From Pseudaquabacterium terrae (GTDB lineage: Bacteria > Pseudomonadota > Gammaproteobacteria > Burkholderiales > Burkholderiaceae_C), in the NCBI RefSeq assembly GCF_013266755.1, contig NZ_JABRWJ010000008.1, forward strand, positions 372,001 to 436,000: a stretch of 64,000 bases of DNA, read 5' to 3'. The translations under genes and the position numbers were made by a program. How positions within the stretch are numbered: position 1 is the first letter of the stretch; every line of letters begins with the position of its first letter. The notes beneath the pieces are model-generated. The model did no database searches. It had not been told where the DNA came from and worked only from the letters and a program-made list of their open reading frames with translations. Positions 8,390-17,714 of this stretch are shown here, piece by piece.

Positions 8390-9343
8390 TCAGGTCGCCG
8401 TCTCGGCGAGGCGCTGCTGCGCCGCGCGGTATTCGCGGCGCAACCGCTCGACCAGCGCCGCGGTGGGCACCACCTCCGTCACGGCGGCGATGCCCTGGCC
8501 GCAGCCCCAGATGTCCTTCCACGGCTTCTTGCGATCGCTGCCGAAGTTCATCTTGCTGGCCTCGCTGTGCGGCAGCGCTTCGGGGTCCAGGCCGGCCGCA
8601 GCGATCGAGCCGCGCAGGTAGTTGCCGTGCACCCCGGTGAACAGGTTGGAATAGACGATGTCGCGGCTGCTGCTCTCGACGATCATCTGCTTGTAGGCTG
8701 CATCGGCGCGGGCTTCTTCGGTGGCAATGAAGGCCGAGCCGATGTAGCCGAAGTCGGCGCCGGCCGCGAGCGCAGCGAGCACCGCGTCGCCCGATGCGAT
8801 GGCCCCGCTCAAGCCCAGCGGCCCGCGGAACCAGCTTCGGATCTCCTGCAGCAGCGCAAAGGGGCTCACGGTGCCGGCATGGCCGCCGGCGCCGGCTGCG
8901 ACCGCGACCAGCCCGTCGGCGCCCTTCTCAACCGCCTTGCGCGCGAAGACGTCGTCGATCACGTCGTGCAGCACGATCCCGCCCCAGCTGTGCACGGCTT
9001 CGTTGATCTCCGGGCGCGCCCCGAGCGATGTGATCACGATCGGCACCTTGAAGCGCTCGCAGGCCGCCATGTCGCGATCGAGCCGGTCGTTGCTCCGGTG
9101 CACGATCTGGTTGATTGCGAACGGCGCAGCCGGCGCTTCCGGATGCCGGCGGTCGTGCGCCGCGAGTTCCTCGGTGATCTCGGCCAGCCAATCATCGAGA
9201 AGTTCCGACGGCCGCGCGTTCAGCGCCGGCATCGAGCCGACGATGCCGGCCTTGCACTGGGCGATGACGAGCTGGGGCGTGCTGATGATGAACAGGGGCG
9301 CGGCCACCACGGGCAGCCGCAGCTTGCGAAAGGCAGGATGCAT
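8390..9343 (-). CDS. nitronate monooxygenase family flavoprotein
   Basis: This 317-residue FMN-dependent TIM-barrel enzyme belongs to the nitronate monooxygenase (2-nitropropane dioxygenase) family. Visible signatures are the N-terminal LPVVAAPLFIIS, the AGIVGSMPALNA turn, the flavin-binding GAGGHAG at about residues 152-158, SGAIASGDAVLAALAAGADFGYIGSAF, and the C-terminal GCGQGIAAV. It sits between the ABC-transporter receptor gene (15 bp away) and the esterase in one operon. Family enzymes oxidise alkyl nitronates, but several relatives act on other substrates; the association with an acyl-CoA ligase and uptake system points to catabolism of an unidentified acid. Confidence 0.87.
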   Translation of the reverse strand: MHPAFRKLRLPVVAAPLFIISTPQLVIAQCKAGIVGSMPALNARPSELLDDWLAEITEELAAHDRRHPEAPAAPFAINQIVHRSNDRLDRDMAACERFKVPIVITSLGARPEINEAVHSWGGIVLHDVIDDVFARKAVEKGADGLVAVAAGAGGHAGTVSPFALLQEIRSWFRGPLGLSGAIASGDAVLAALAAGADFGYIGSAFIATEEARADAAYKQMIVESSSRDIVYSNLFTGVHGNYLRGSIAAAGLDPEALPHSEASKMNFGSDRKKPWKDIWGCGQGIAAVTEVVPTAALVERLRREYRAAQQRLAETAT

Positions 9344-9358
9344 GGGTTTCGGTCAAGG

Positions 9359-10561
9359 TCAGTGGATGGAAACGAAGCCGCCGAGGCGGTTCCAGCGCTT
9401 GCCGTCGAACTGCACGGGCTGCAGCGACTTGATCAAGCGGTAGTCGTCGGGGCTGCTGCTCACCACCACGCCGGGCAGGAACATCGGCAACTGCACGGCC
9501 TTGATCGACGTGGCCTGGCGCAGCACGTTCTCGCGCGTGAGGTTGTCGCCGCAGGCGCGCAGGATGTCGACCATCAGCCTGGCGCTGGAATAGGCGTAGA
9601 CATGGGAGCCCAGTCGCAGGTCGGCTTCGGGCCGGTACTTCTTCATGAAGGCCAGCCATTCCCGGAACGCGGCATCGGTCTCCCATTGCGCATCGTTGGG
9701 ATCCTTGGAATAGGCGGTGGAGATCACGCCGATCGCCTTCTCCGGGCCGGCGGGGTTGAACACGGCGCCGATCAGCGCGGCGCCCTGCGCCAGGTAGTGC
9801 GTCGGCTTCCAGCCGGTGTCGTGAAGCTTGCGCAGCGTCTGGATCGCCGCCTTCGCGGTGCTGAAGCTCACCAGCACATCGGCGCCGGAGCCCTTCAGCT
9901 GCACGATCTGCGAATCCACCGTGGGGTCGGTGAGCTCGTACGAGGCTTCCGACACGATCATGGTCTTGGCCTTGGTGCCCAGCCCCTCCTTGAAGCCCTT
10001 CAGGTAGTCGCGGCCATAGTCGTCGTTCTGGTACAGGACCGCGATCTTCGCGTTGGGGCGCTGCTCCAGGATCTGCCGCGCGTAAACGCTCGCCTCGGAC
10101 GGATAGTCCGGGTAGAAGCTCATGCTCCAGGGGTTGCCCTTGGGGTCGTTCCACTTCGACGCGCCGGTGAGCAGCAGCAGGTGCGGCACCTTCCTGGCGT
10201 TGACGTAGCGATGCACGGCGGTGTTGGTGGCGGTGCCGAACATGCCGTACAGCAGCAGCACCTGTTCCTGCTCGACCAGCTTGCGCACGCCCTCCACCGT
10301 CTTGGGCGGCGAGTAGGCGTCGTCCAGGCTGATGAAGTTGATCTTTCGCCCATTGACGCCACCTTGGTCGTTGACCATGCGGAAGTACGCGGCCTGCGTC
10401 TTGCCGACTTCACCGTAGATCGAACCGGCACCGCTGTAAGGCATGGTCTGGCCGATGCGGATCTCGCTGTCGGACGCGCCCCGGTCGTACTTCTTTTGCG
10501 CCGCGGCGCTGCCGCAGGCCAGCGCCAGCGACGTGACCAGGCTGCAGATGATGGCCTTCAT
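9359..10561 (-). CDS. ABC transporter substrate-binding protein (LivK type)
   Basis: This is the periplasmic receptor of the ABC transporter encoded next to it. The start MKAIICSLVTSLALACGSAAAQ is a normal signal peptide and the ATG overlaps the stop of livM (ATGA). The 400-residue protein has the type-I periplasmic-binding fold of the branched-chain amino acid receptor family: IRIGQTMPYSG near the N-terminus, DDAYSPPKTVEGVRKLVEQEQV, and YQNDDYGRDYLKGF. Receptors of this class also take up aromatic acids, amides and urea, so the ligand need not be an amino acid. Confidence 0.92.
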   Translation of the reverse strand: MKAIICSLVTSLALACGSAAAQKKYDRGASDSEIRIGQTMPYSGAGSIYGEVGKTQAAYFRMVNDQGGVNGRKINFISLDDAYSPPKTVEGVRKLVEQEQVLLLYGMFGTATNTAVHRYVNARKVPHLLLLTGASKWNDPKGNPWSMSFYPDYPSEASVYARQILEQRPNAKIAVLYQNDDYGRDYLKGFKEGLGTKAKTMIVSEASYELTDPTVDSQIVQLKGSGADVLVSFSTAKAAIQTLRKLHDTGWKPTHYLAQGAALIGAVFNPAGPEKAIGVISTAYSKDPNDAQWETDAAFREWLAFMKKYRPEADLRLGSHVYAYSSARLMVDILRACGDNLTRENVLRQATSIKAVQLPMFLPGVVVSSSPDDYRLIKSLQPVQFDGKRWNRLGGFVSIH

Positions 10562-11508
10562 GTTTTGCTCCTCGTGTTGATCCAGGTTTGGATGCGGGCG
10601 GCGCCGCCTGCCACGCCGGTCGGCCAGACCAGCATCAGGGCCAGCAGGATGGCCCCGTACACCGCCCAGGGCGCGGCCTTCGAGACCTGCTCGGCCAGTT
10701 GCGGAATGAACTGGATGAAGAGGGCGCCATAGAGCGCGCCCGACAGCGACGAGAGCCCGCCGACCACCGCGCCGACCAGCAGCGTGATCGACAGGAAGAC
10801 CGAGAAGCTGTCCGGCGCGACGAACTGCACGACGATCGCCGACAGCGCGCCGCCCACGCTCGTGTAGAGCGCCGAGACGCCGAAGGTGAGCGTCTTGACC
10901 CGTGCGTTGTCCACGCCCATCGCCTGCGCCGCGATCGCATGGTCGCGCACGGCGACCAGGCTGAGGCCGACGCTGCCGCGAAGCAGGTTGCGCGCCGCGG
11001 CGAACAGCACCAATGCCACCGTGAGGCTGAAGAAATAGAGCCACTGGTCGGCGTCCAGCGGCAGGCCGAAGGGCGCCTCGGGCTTCATCAGCACCAGGCC
11101 CTGCGAGCCACCGGTCCAGGCCTCGAAGCCCTTGTACTTGAGCAGTTGCGGCGTGGCCACGCCGAGCGCGAAGGTGGCCAGGGCCAAGTAGACGCCGTCC
11201 AGCTTGAGCGCCGGCATGCCGAACAGGGTGCCGACCACGCCGCCGGCCAGCGCAGCGGCGGGCAGCGTGGCCCAGTAGGGCCAACCCGCCTGCTCCATCA
11301 GCATCGCCGCGACGTAGGCACCCAGCGCGAAGAAGGCGCCGTGGCCCAGGGAGATCTGGCCGTTGAAGCCGGTCAGCAGGTTCAGGCCCAGCAAGGCGAG
11401 CGCGTAGGCGATGACCATGGTGGCCTGGAACACCGCGTAGCTGGGCAGCACGAACGGCAGCACGCAGGCGGCGGCCAGCAGGCCGGCAGCAAACAGGTTC
11501 TTTTGCAT
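10558..11508 (-). CDS. livM: LivM-type ABC permease
   Basis: This 316-residue inner-membrane permease has about ten hydrophobic segments and the LivM family motif GFNGQISLGHGAFFALGAY near residues 48-66. A charged loop, VRDHAIAAQAMGVD, is the cytoplasmic coupling helix characteristic of the family. It overlaps the receptor gene and is separated by only 3 bp from livH. It forms the translocation channel together with LivH. Confidence 0.93.
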   Translation of the reverse strand: MQKNLFAAGLLAAACVLPFVLPSYAVFQATMVIAYALALLGLNLLTGFNGQISLGHGAFFALGAYVAAMLMEQAGWPYWATLPAAALAGGVVGTLFGMPALKLDGVYLALATFALGVATPQLLKYKGFEAWTGGSQGLVLMKPEAPFGLPLDADQWLYFFSLTVALVLFAAARNLLRGSVGLSLVAVRDHAIAAQAMGVDNARVKTLTFGVSALYTSVGGALSAIVVQFVAPDSFSVFLSITLLVGAVVGGLSSLSGALYGALFIQFIPQLAEQVSKAAPWAVYGAILLALMLVWPTGVAGGAARIQTWINTRSKT

Positions 11509-11511
11509 GGG

Positions 11512-12381
11512 TCAGACCCTCGCCACCACGGCTTTGCCGAACAGGCCGGAGGGCTTGGCCACCAGGACGACGATGATCAGCACCAGGGCGACCGAGAGCT
11601 TGAGCTCGGCGCCGACCACATAGGTGCCCAGCAGGTTCTCGAGGACGCCGACGATGAAGCCGCCGGCCACCGCGCCCGGCGCACTGCCGATGCCGCCCAG
11701 CACTGCGGCCGCGAAGGCATAGAGCAGCACGCCGGACATCATGTGCACGTCGAGGAACACGACCGGCGCGATCATCATCCCGGCCACCGCGCCGATGGCG
11801 CCGGCCAGTCCCCAGCCCAGGGCCAGCATGCGGTTGACGCGCACGCCCACCAGCCGGCTGGACGTCGGGTTCTCGGCGGTCGCCCGCATCTGCAGCCCGA
11901 GCGGCGAATAGCGGAAGAACACGTACATGAGCGCGAGCATCAGCAGCGTGACGCCGATCGCGCCCAGCTGATGCGGTGACAGCAGGCCACCGGCGACCGC
12001 CGCCTCCGCAAAGGGGCTGGGGAAGGGGCGGATTGCATAGCCGAAGAGCCAGCCGGCCAGGCTGTGCAGGATGACCAGCAGGGCCACGAACACGACCACG
12101 ATCGCCAGGACCGGTGCGTTGCGAAGCCGCCGCACCAGCACGGCCTCGATACCGGCGCCCATGGCGAAGGCGATCGTCACCGTCGCGAAGAACGCCGCCC
12201 AGTAGGGCCAGCCGGCGGTGATCAGCATGGAAGCGATGAAGGTGGAGAACATCGCCATCTCGCCCTGCGCGAAGTTCACGTGGTGCGTGCTGCGGTAGAT
12301 CATCACCAGGGCCAGCGCCAGGCTGGCGTAGATGCCGCCCGTGGCGAGGCCCGCCATCAGCTGCGCGAAGAATGCGTTCAT
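11512..12381 (-). CDS. livH: LivH-type ABC permease
   Basis: This permease of 289 residues starts at MNAFFAQLMAGLATGGIYASLALALV; that ATG overlaps the livF stop (ATGA), and the longer open frame upstream is the shadow of livF. The motif HVNFAQGEMAMF near residue 34 and the coupling-loop MRATAENPTSSRLVGV are diagnostic for LivH. It pairs with LivM to build the membrane channel. Confidence 0.93.
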   Translation of the reverse strand: MNAFFAQLMAGLATGGIYASLALALVMIYRSTHHVNFAQGEMAMFSTFIASMLITAGWPYWAAFFATVTIAFAMGAGIEAVLVRRLRNAPVLAIVVVFVALLVILHSLAGWLFGYAIRPFPSPFAEAAVAGGLLSPHQLGAIGVTLLMLALMYVFFRYSPLGLQMRATAENPTSSRLVGVRVNRMLALGWGLAGAIGAVAGMMIAPVVFLDVHMMSGVLLYAFAAAVLGGIGSAPGAVAGGFIVGVLENLLGTYVVGAELKLSVALVLIIVVLVAKPSGLFGKAVVARV

Positions 12382-13103
12382 CAGGCGGCTCCTCCGAGGT
12401 AGGCCGCGCGCACGGCCTCGTTGCTGCGCACCGACGCAGCCGGCCCGGCCAGCGCGATGCGGCCGGTCTCCAGCAGGTAGGCGGTGTCGGCCAGCTCGAG
12501 CGCGAGCGAGGCGTTCTGCTCGACCAGCAGGATCGCCACCTTCTGCTCTTCGCGCACGCGCCGCATGATCCGGAAGATGTCCTGCACCACTTTCGGCGCC
12601 AGGCCGAAGGAGGGCTCGTCCATCAGCAGCAGCCTGGGCCGCAGCATCAGCGCGCGGGCGATGGCCAGCATCTGCTGCTCGCCGCCGGAGAGCAGGCCCG
12701 CCTGCTGCTGCCGGCGCTCCTTGAGCCGCGGGAAGTACTCGTAGAAACGCTCGAAGTCCTCGCGCACGCCGGCCCTGTCGCGGCGCGTGCAGGCGCCCAT
12801 GCGCAGGTTCTCCTCGGTCGTGAGGCCGGTGAAGGTGCCACGCCCGTCGGGCACATGCGCCACGCCGAGCCGCACGATCTCCTCCGTCGCCATGCCGTCG
12901 ATGCGCTGGCCGGCCAGCGTGACGTGGCCCTGCCGGCGGATCAGGCCGCACAGCGCGCGCAGCGTGGTGGTCTTGCCGGCACCGTTGGCGCCGAGCAGCG
13001 CCGTGACCGAGCCTGCGGCCACCTGCAGATCGATGCCGAACAGCACGCGGCTGGCGCCGTAGCCGGCCTCGAGGCCGCGTACATCGAGCAATATGTCGCT
13101 CAT
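12381..13103 (-). CDS. livF: LivF-type ABC ATPase
   Basis: This 240-residue ATPase has the Walker A motif LGANGAGKTT at about residues 36-45, the signature LLSGGEQQMLAIARAL, and Walker B LLLMDEPSFGLAP. The spacing and length fit LivF, the smaller of the two ATPases in the branched-chain amino acid transport family. It is coupled to livH by an ATGA overlap and follows livG by 58 bp. Confidence 0.93.
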   Translation of the reverse strand: MSDILLDVRGLEAGYGASRVLFGIDLQVAAGSVTALLGANGAGKTTTLRALCGLIRRQGHVTLAGQRIDGMATEEIVRLGVAHVPDGRGTFTGLTTEENLRMGACTRRDRAGVREDFERFYEYFPRLKERRQQQAGLLSGGEQQMLAIARALMLRPRLLLMDEPSFGLAPKVVQDIFRIMRRVREEQKVAILLVEQNASLALELADTAYLLETGRIALAGPAASVRSNEAVRAAYLGGAA

Positions 13104-13161
13104 TGGGTAACCTCCGCCCTACGGGCTTCGGTGCTATGAGCCTTGGGAGCGGCCCGGCGGC

Positions 13162-13962
13162 TCATGCGGGCTCTCCCAAATAAGCCCTGACCAGTTCGGG
13201 ATCGCGCTGCACTTCGACGGGCAGGCCTTCGGCGATCTTGCGCCCGAAGTTCAGGGCGACGATCTTGTCGGAGAGGGTCATCACCAGGCCCATGTGGTGT
13301 TCGACCAGCAGCACCGTGAGCGCGAAGCGCAGTCGGATGTCGCGGAGCAGCGACCCCAGCTGGTCGACTTCGTGATGGTTGAGGCCGCAGGCCGGCTCGT
13401 CCAACAGCAGCAGCCGTGGCGAGGCCGCCAACGCGCGGGCGAGCTCTACCCGCTTTTGCGTGCCGAAAGGCAACTCGCCCACCGGCAGGTGCGCCACGTC
13501 GCCCAGCTGCAGCAGAGCGACCAGTTCGTCAACGCAGCGGGCCTGCGCGGCCTCCTCGCGCAGCACCGACGGCAACTGCAGCGCGTGGGCGAGAAAGCCC
13601 GTGCGCTGTCGGCACGTGGTGCCGACGGCGATGTTCTGCCGCACCGTCATCGTCCTGAACAGCGCGAGGTTCTGGAAAGTGCGGCCGATGCCCAGGCCCG
13701 CCATCCTGTGCTGCGGCAGCGCGCCGAGTGCGCGCCCGTCGAAAAGGATCTCGCCTGCGTGATGGGCGTACAGGCGCGACAGGCAATTGAACAGCGTGGT
13801 CTTGCCCGCGCCGTTCGGGCCGATCAGCCCGCAGATTTCGCCGGGCGCGACCTCGAAGGACACGCCGTCGAGCGCGACCACGCCGCCGAAGCGCACGCTG
13901 ACATCCCTCACTTCAAGCAGGGGAGCAGGCCGCGCGCGACCGCCGGGGACGCCGTATCTCAT
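13162..13962 (-). CDS. livG: LivG-type ABC ATPase
   Basis: This 266-residue ATPase carries Walker A GPNGAGKTTLFN, the LivG-specific insertion around the Q-loop (GIGRTFQNLALFRTMTV), the modified signature LPFGTQKRVELARALA, and Walker B LLLLDEPACGLN. The C-terminus LNFGRKIAEGLPVEVQRDPELVRAYLGEP is conserved in LivG. It lies 10 bp downstream of the acyl-CoA ligase gene, so the ligase and transporter are co-transcribed. Confidence 0.93.
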   Translation of the reverse strand: MRYGVPGGRARPAPLLEVRDVSVRFGGVVALDGVSFEVAPGEICGLIGPNGAGKTTLFNCLSRLYAHHAGEILFDGRALGALPQHRMAGLGIGRTFQNLALFRTMTVRQNIAVGTTCRQRTGFLAHALQLPSVLREEAAQARCVDELVALLQLGDVAHLPVGELPFGTQKRVELARALAASPRLLLLDEPACGLNHHEVDQLGSLLRDIRLRFALTVLLVEHHMGLVMTLSDKIVALNFGRKIAEGLPVEVQRDPELVRAYLGEPA

Positions 13963-13972
13963 CGTGCGTCCT

Positions 13973-15478
13973 TCATCCGCGGACCTGCTCGCGCAGCACG
14001 CCTTTCAGCACCTTGCCGGCGCCCGACATCGGCAGCTCGCGTACGAAGCTGAAGGCGCGCGGGCACTTGTAGCCGGCCAGCCGCTGGCGACACCATTCGC
14101 GCAGCACGTCGCTTTCGATCGGCGCCGACCCGGTGCGCAACACCACCACCGCATGCACGGCCTCGCCCCAGCGCTCGTCGGGCACGCCGACCACCGCCGC
14201 CTGCGCCACCGCCGGATGGCCGCGCAAGACGGTCTCGACCTCGCCGCCGTACACGTTCTCGCCACCGCTGATGATCATGTCCTTGAGACGGTCCACGATG
14301 AAGAGATGGCCGCTCTCATCCATGCGGCCGGCGTCGCCCGTTCGCAGCCAACCGTCGCGAAATGCTGCTTGCGTGGTCTCTGGCTGGCGCCAGTAGCCGC
14401 TCATCACCATCGGCCCCCGCACGATCACTTCACCCACCTCGCCGCGCCGCACGTCGCGCCCTTCTTCATCGACGACGCGGATCTCGGAGCCGAGGCCGGC
14501 GCGGCCCACGGAGTTGACAAGCCCTTGGGCGCGCGCCGCTGCGCGATGGTTGGCCGGCGGGTTCATGCAGACGGCGCCTGCGGTCTCTGTCATGCCGTAG
14601 GCCTGGAAGAATTGGGCCATCGGAAGTTCATCCAGCGCGCGCCCGAGCAGGTCGGGGGGCATCGGCGCGGCACCGAACGCGACGCGGGTAAGACCCAGCA
14701 CCCGCTCGCGCCGGAACTCGGGCGCGTCCAGCAACGATTGCAGCATCGTCGGGACCACGACGATGTCGCTCACGGCATGGTGCTCGATGGCATCGAGCAC
14801 ACGGTCGGGCTGGAACCGGGCCAGCGTGATGCTGGTGCCGCCCACGATCAGCTGGCCGAGCAGTCGGCCCAAGCCTGCGACGTGGAACAGTGGCGCGACG
14901 AGCAAGGCCACCGAATCCGGCGAATTGGGAAGCTCCGCTCCACGCGCCACCGTGGCTGCCCAGAAGTTGCCGTGCGACAGCATCACGCCCTTGGCGCGGC
15001 CCGTCGTGCCGCCGGTGTAGAGAATGGCCGCGAGTGCGTCCCCCCCCGTGCGGGTGTCGGGAAACTCTGAGTGCTCGCGCCCCTGTGCCGCAAACGCATC
15101 CAGCGTGAGCAGTGGCGGTTCGGGCTGCGGCACCAGATGGGTGAGGGATTCGTCTGCAAGCAGCAGCACAGCGGCGCTGTCAGTCAGCGCGTCGGCCAAC
15201 TCGGGCGCACTCCACCTGGTATTGAGTGGGCAGGGAACGGCTCCCAGCCACCAGCACGCCAGCAGCGCCTGGACGAGGCGGTCGTCGTTGGGCCCGAGCA
15301 GCGCGACCCGATCGCCGGAGCGCACGCCATTGCCCGCCAGTGCGGCGGCGAGCCGAGAAACGCCTGACACCAACTCGTCAAACCTCAGCCGGCGCGGGGC
15401 GCCAACGCCCAGGTGGATCAGGGCGTCCTTGCCGGGGTGGCGCTGCAGAGAACGGTGCAGTCCTTGGGTGATATACAT
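13973..15478 (-). CDS. acyl-CoA ligase (AMP-binding, fatty-acid-CoA ligase type)
   Basis: This ANL-superfamily enzyme (501 aa from MYITQGLHRSLQRH) activates a carboxylic acid through an acyl-adenylate and transfers it to CoA. Visible motifs are ILYTGGTTGRAKGVMLSH (phosphate-binding loop), YGMTETAG, the hinge WLRTGDAGRMDESGHLFIVDRLKDMII, and the catalytic C-terminal Lys in GAGKVLKGVLREQV. A start 30 bp further upstream (ATG, residues MLGVFSEPTP) is also possible. It is the first gene of the leftward operon that contains the ABC transporter, suggesting the imported compound is an acid that is activated to its CoA thioester. Confidence 0.9.
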   Translation of the reverse strand: MYITQGLHRSLQRHPGKDALIHLGVGAPRRLRFDELVSGVSRLAAALAGNGVRSGDRVALLGPNDDRLVQALLACWWLGAVPCPLNTRWSAPELADALTDSAAVLLLADESLTHLVPQPEPPLLTLDAFAAQGREHSEFPDTRTGGDALAAILYTGGTTGRAKGVMLSHGNFWAATVARGAELPNSPDSVALLVAPLFHVAGLGRLLGQLIVGGTSITLARFQPDRVLDAIEHHAVSDIVVVPTMLQSLLDAPEFRRERVLGLTRVAFGAAPMPPDLLGRALDELPMAQFFQAYGMTETAGAVCMNPPANHRAAARAQGLVNSVGRAGLGSEIRVVDEEGRDVRRGEVGEVIVRGPMVMSGYWRQPETTQAAFRDGWLRTGDAGRMDESGHLFIVDRLKDMIISGGENVYGGEVETVLRGHPAVAQAAVVGVPDERWGEAVHAVVVLRTGSAPIESDVLREWCRQRLAGYKCPRAFSFVRELPMSGAGKVLKGVLREQVRG

Positions 15479-15547
15479 GGGTGTGGGTTCCGAAAACACC
15501 CCAAGCATTGCCCCGCGGTGCGCTCGCGGCTATCGGAAAGGTGCACG

Positions 15548-16645
15548 ATGACGGTTTTGGTGCATTCACTTGGCGCTTTCTGCCATTGCCGAGGGAATAG
15601 GATCAGCCCAAACTGGCTCATGCGAGTGGCTGCGCCGCCTTCACGGATCGAGTTCGCCGGCCACCGGATTGCCGGCGTGCGCTTGGCAGACTGCCTGGAC
15701 GTCGACCAGTCCAACGAACTCTCGGCCCGCCTGTTTGGCTCCGCGCGTATGCGTCGGCTGCGCGCAGGCGGTGCCTTCCATTTCACGCACGATCACGTGC
15801 CGTTCGGTGCGATTTCGTTCGACCGCATGAGCTGGGGCGCGCATACCTCGCTGGTGCCCAAGGCCGAAGCGCTGCCTGGGTACTATCTGGTCACCCTGCC
15901 CATCCGGGGTGCGGCGCGCGTGCGGCAGGATTCGCACGTGCAGCCACTGGCGCGTGGCACCTGCGGTGTGTTCGGCCCCTTGCGCAGCTTCGAGATCGAA
16001 GCCTATGAGGGTTTCGACCAACTCCTGGTGCGCGTCGACGCGGCGTTCCTTGCTCGCGCATGGCAGGGGATTTCCGGCCAGCCGCTCACCGCACCCATCC
16101 ACTTCGAATCCGCCACGCCGGATTCTCCTGTGCTCGCCGCCAATTGGATGTCGCTGGTGACCTTGGGCGAGAGCGTCGCAAGACTGCCGTTGGCCAGTGC
16201 GGCGCGCGAATATGCCCAATCGGCGTTGGCTGCCAATGTGGCATCGGTGCTGCTGACGCAACATCCTCACAACCACCGATTCCTGCTGGAAGTCGACGCG
16301 AAGATGCCTGCGCCACGCGTCGTACGGCTGGCCGAAGAGTTCATGCTGCAGCGCTTGCGTGAGCCGGCCACAGTGGACGACGTCTGCGCAGCCAGCGGGG
16401 TGTCACGCCGCTCGCTGTTCGCCGCGTTCCAGGCGCACCACGGGACCGGCCCGATCGCCTGGCTGCGCCAGCGCCGCCTGGAAGCGGCTCGGGCGTTGCT
16501 GGAGAAACCCGCGCGTGACGACCTGCGCGTGGCGGATGTAGCCGTGGAGTTCGGTTTTCCCCACGTGGGCGAATTCGCAGCCGCCTACGGGCGCGCCTTC
16601 GGCGAGACGCCGTCGGTCACATTGCGGCGAGGCCGGCTTGGCTAG
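15548..16645 (+). CDS. AraC-family transcriptional regulator
   Basis: This 365-residue regulator starts at MTVLVHSLGAF after GGAAAGG; a later ATG at 15,620 is an alternative. The N-terminal half is an AraC-binding-like effector domain (GYYLVTLPIRGAARV). The C-terminal 100 residues hold the two helix-turn-helices: TVDDVCAASGVSRRSLFAAFQAHHG and VADVAVEFGFPHVGEFAAAYGRAFGETPS. It is divergent from the acyl-CoA ligase/transporter operon with 69 bp between starts, so it most likely controls that operon in response to its substrate. Confidence 0.9.
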   Translation: MTVLVHSLGAFCHCRGNRISPNWLMRVAAPPSRIEFAGHRIAGVRLADCLDVDQSNELSARLFGSARMRRLRAGGAFHFTHDHVPFGAISFDRMSWGAHTSLVPKAEALPGYYLVTLPIRGAARVRQDSHVQPLARGTCGVFGPLRSFEIEAYEGFDQLLVRVDAAFLARAWQGISGQPLTAPIHFESATPDSPVLAANWMSLVTLGESVARLPLASAAREYAQSALAANVASVLLTQHPHNHRFLLEVDAKMPAPRVVRLAEEFMLQRLREPATVDDVCAASGVSRRSLFAAFQAHHGTGPIAWLRQRRLEAARALLEKPARDDLRVADVAVEFGFPHVGEFAAAYGRAFGETPSVTLRRGRLG

Positions 16646-16711
16646 CGCGCAATCCAACCCGGGCAAGGTCTTGGCCCTCTGAATGGCAGAGCCGGCTGAT
16701 CGTTTGAGCCC

Positions 16712-17620
16712 TCAGCTCGCCGTTGCAGCGATTGAACGGCTCGTTCGCACCAGCGACTCCACAAAGCCCGCGACGACCTTGCTGCCCTCGCCACGCCTGG
16801 TCACCGCGAACACGGCGGCCTGGTCCTTCAGTTCGGGCAGCGGCACGAAGGCCAGGTCGTCACGGCCGCGGCTGACCGAGCGGCCAACGAGGCAGAAGCC
16901 GAGCTGCGAAGCGACCATGCCCAGCGCGGTGTGGATGTCGGTGGCTTCGTAGGCCACCGGCGATAGCCCGCCCGAACCGCGCAGCAACGCGACCGTGTGC
17001 TCCGCGAAGCGGCTCTGCGGGTCCTTCGGGTAGGTGATCAGGCCCGCCGCATCCAGGTCCCTGGCGCGCAGCGACTTGCGTCTGGCCAGTGCGTGCGTGG
17101 CCGGCAAGGCGACGACGAAGGGGTCGTCCAGCAGGTGCCTGAACTCGAGCCCCTCGACGGGTTCGACAGGGCCCAGGTAGCGCGACACGCCGACCTGGAT
17201 GCGTCCGCTTTGCAGCTCGACATGCTGGTGCTCCGACAGCATGCTGAGGATCTCGACCTTGACCTTCGGGTGTCTGCCGCGAAAGTCGCGGATCGCGTTG
17301 GGCAGGATCGAAAAGATCGTCGAGCGTGTGTAGCCGACGGCGAGCACACCACTGTCGCCCGCTGCCACGGCACGGGCTTCGTCGTGCAGGCGGGTTGTCT
17401 CCGCCAGCAGCATCTTGGCGCGCGGATGGAAGTAGCGGCCCAGCGCCGTGAGTTCCATCGGCCGGCGCGAACGATCGAAGAGCTCGCCGCCGAGGTCCCC
17501 TTCCAACTGACCCAACTGCATGCTCAACGCCGTTGGTGCGACGTGCAGTCGCGCGGCAGCGGCGACCGCACTGCCGGCGTCGACGATCTCGCAGAAGTAG
17601 CGCAGCTGCCTCAGGTTCAT
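16712..17620 (-). CDS. LysR-family transcriptional regulator
   Basis: This 302-residue LysR regulator has the N-terminal winged helix (LRQLRYFCEIVDAGSAVAAAARLHVAPTALSMQLGQLE) and a C-terminal substrate-binding domain. The helix-turn-helix lies at about residues 17-40. It is transcribed away from an RraA-like gene with 94 bp between the two starts, the usual layout for a LysR regulator of the adjacent operon. It converges with the AraC gene. The effector is unknown; a carboxylate substrate of the neighbouring aldolases is plausible. Confidence 0.92.
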   Translation of the reverse strand: MNLRQLRYFCEIVDAGSAVAAAARLHVAPTALSMQLGQLEGDLGGELFDRSRRPMELTALGRYFHPRAKMLLAETTRLHDEARAVAAGDSGVLAVGYTRSTIFSILPNAIRDFRGRHPKVKVEILSMLSEHQHVELQSGRIQVGVSRYLGPVEPVEGLEFRHLLDDPFVVALPATHALARRKSLRARDLDAAGLITYPKDPQSRFAEHTVALLRGSGGLSPVAYEATDIHTALGMVASQLGFCLVGRSVSRGRDDLAFVPLPELKDQAAVFAVTRRGEGSKVVAGFVESLVRTSRSIAATAS

Positions 17621-17714
17621 GAAAAGTGATCCTAAGCTCAGAAATCAATGCTGGCTATCGGTACTGCTGGATTTCATACTGACCGCAACGACACAACCCC
17701 TTCCGGACTCCGCC

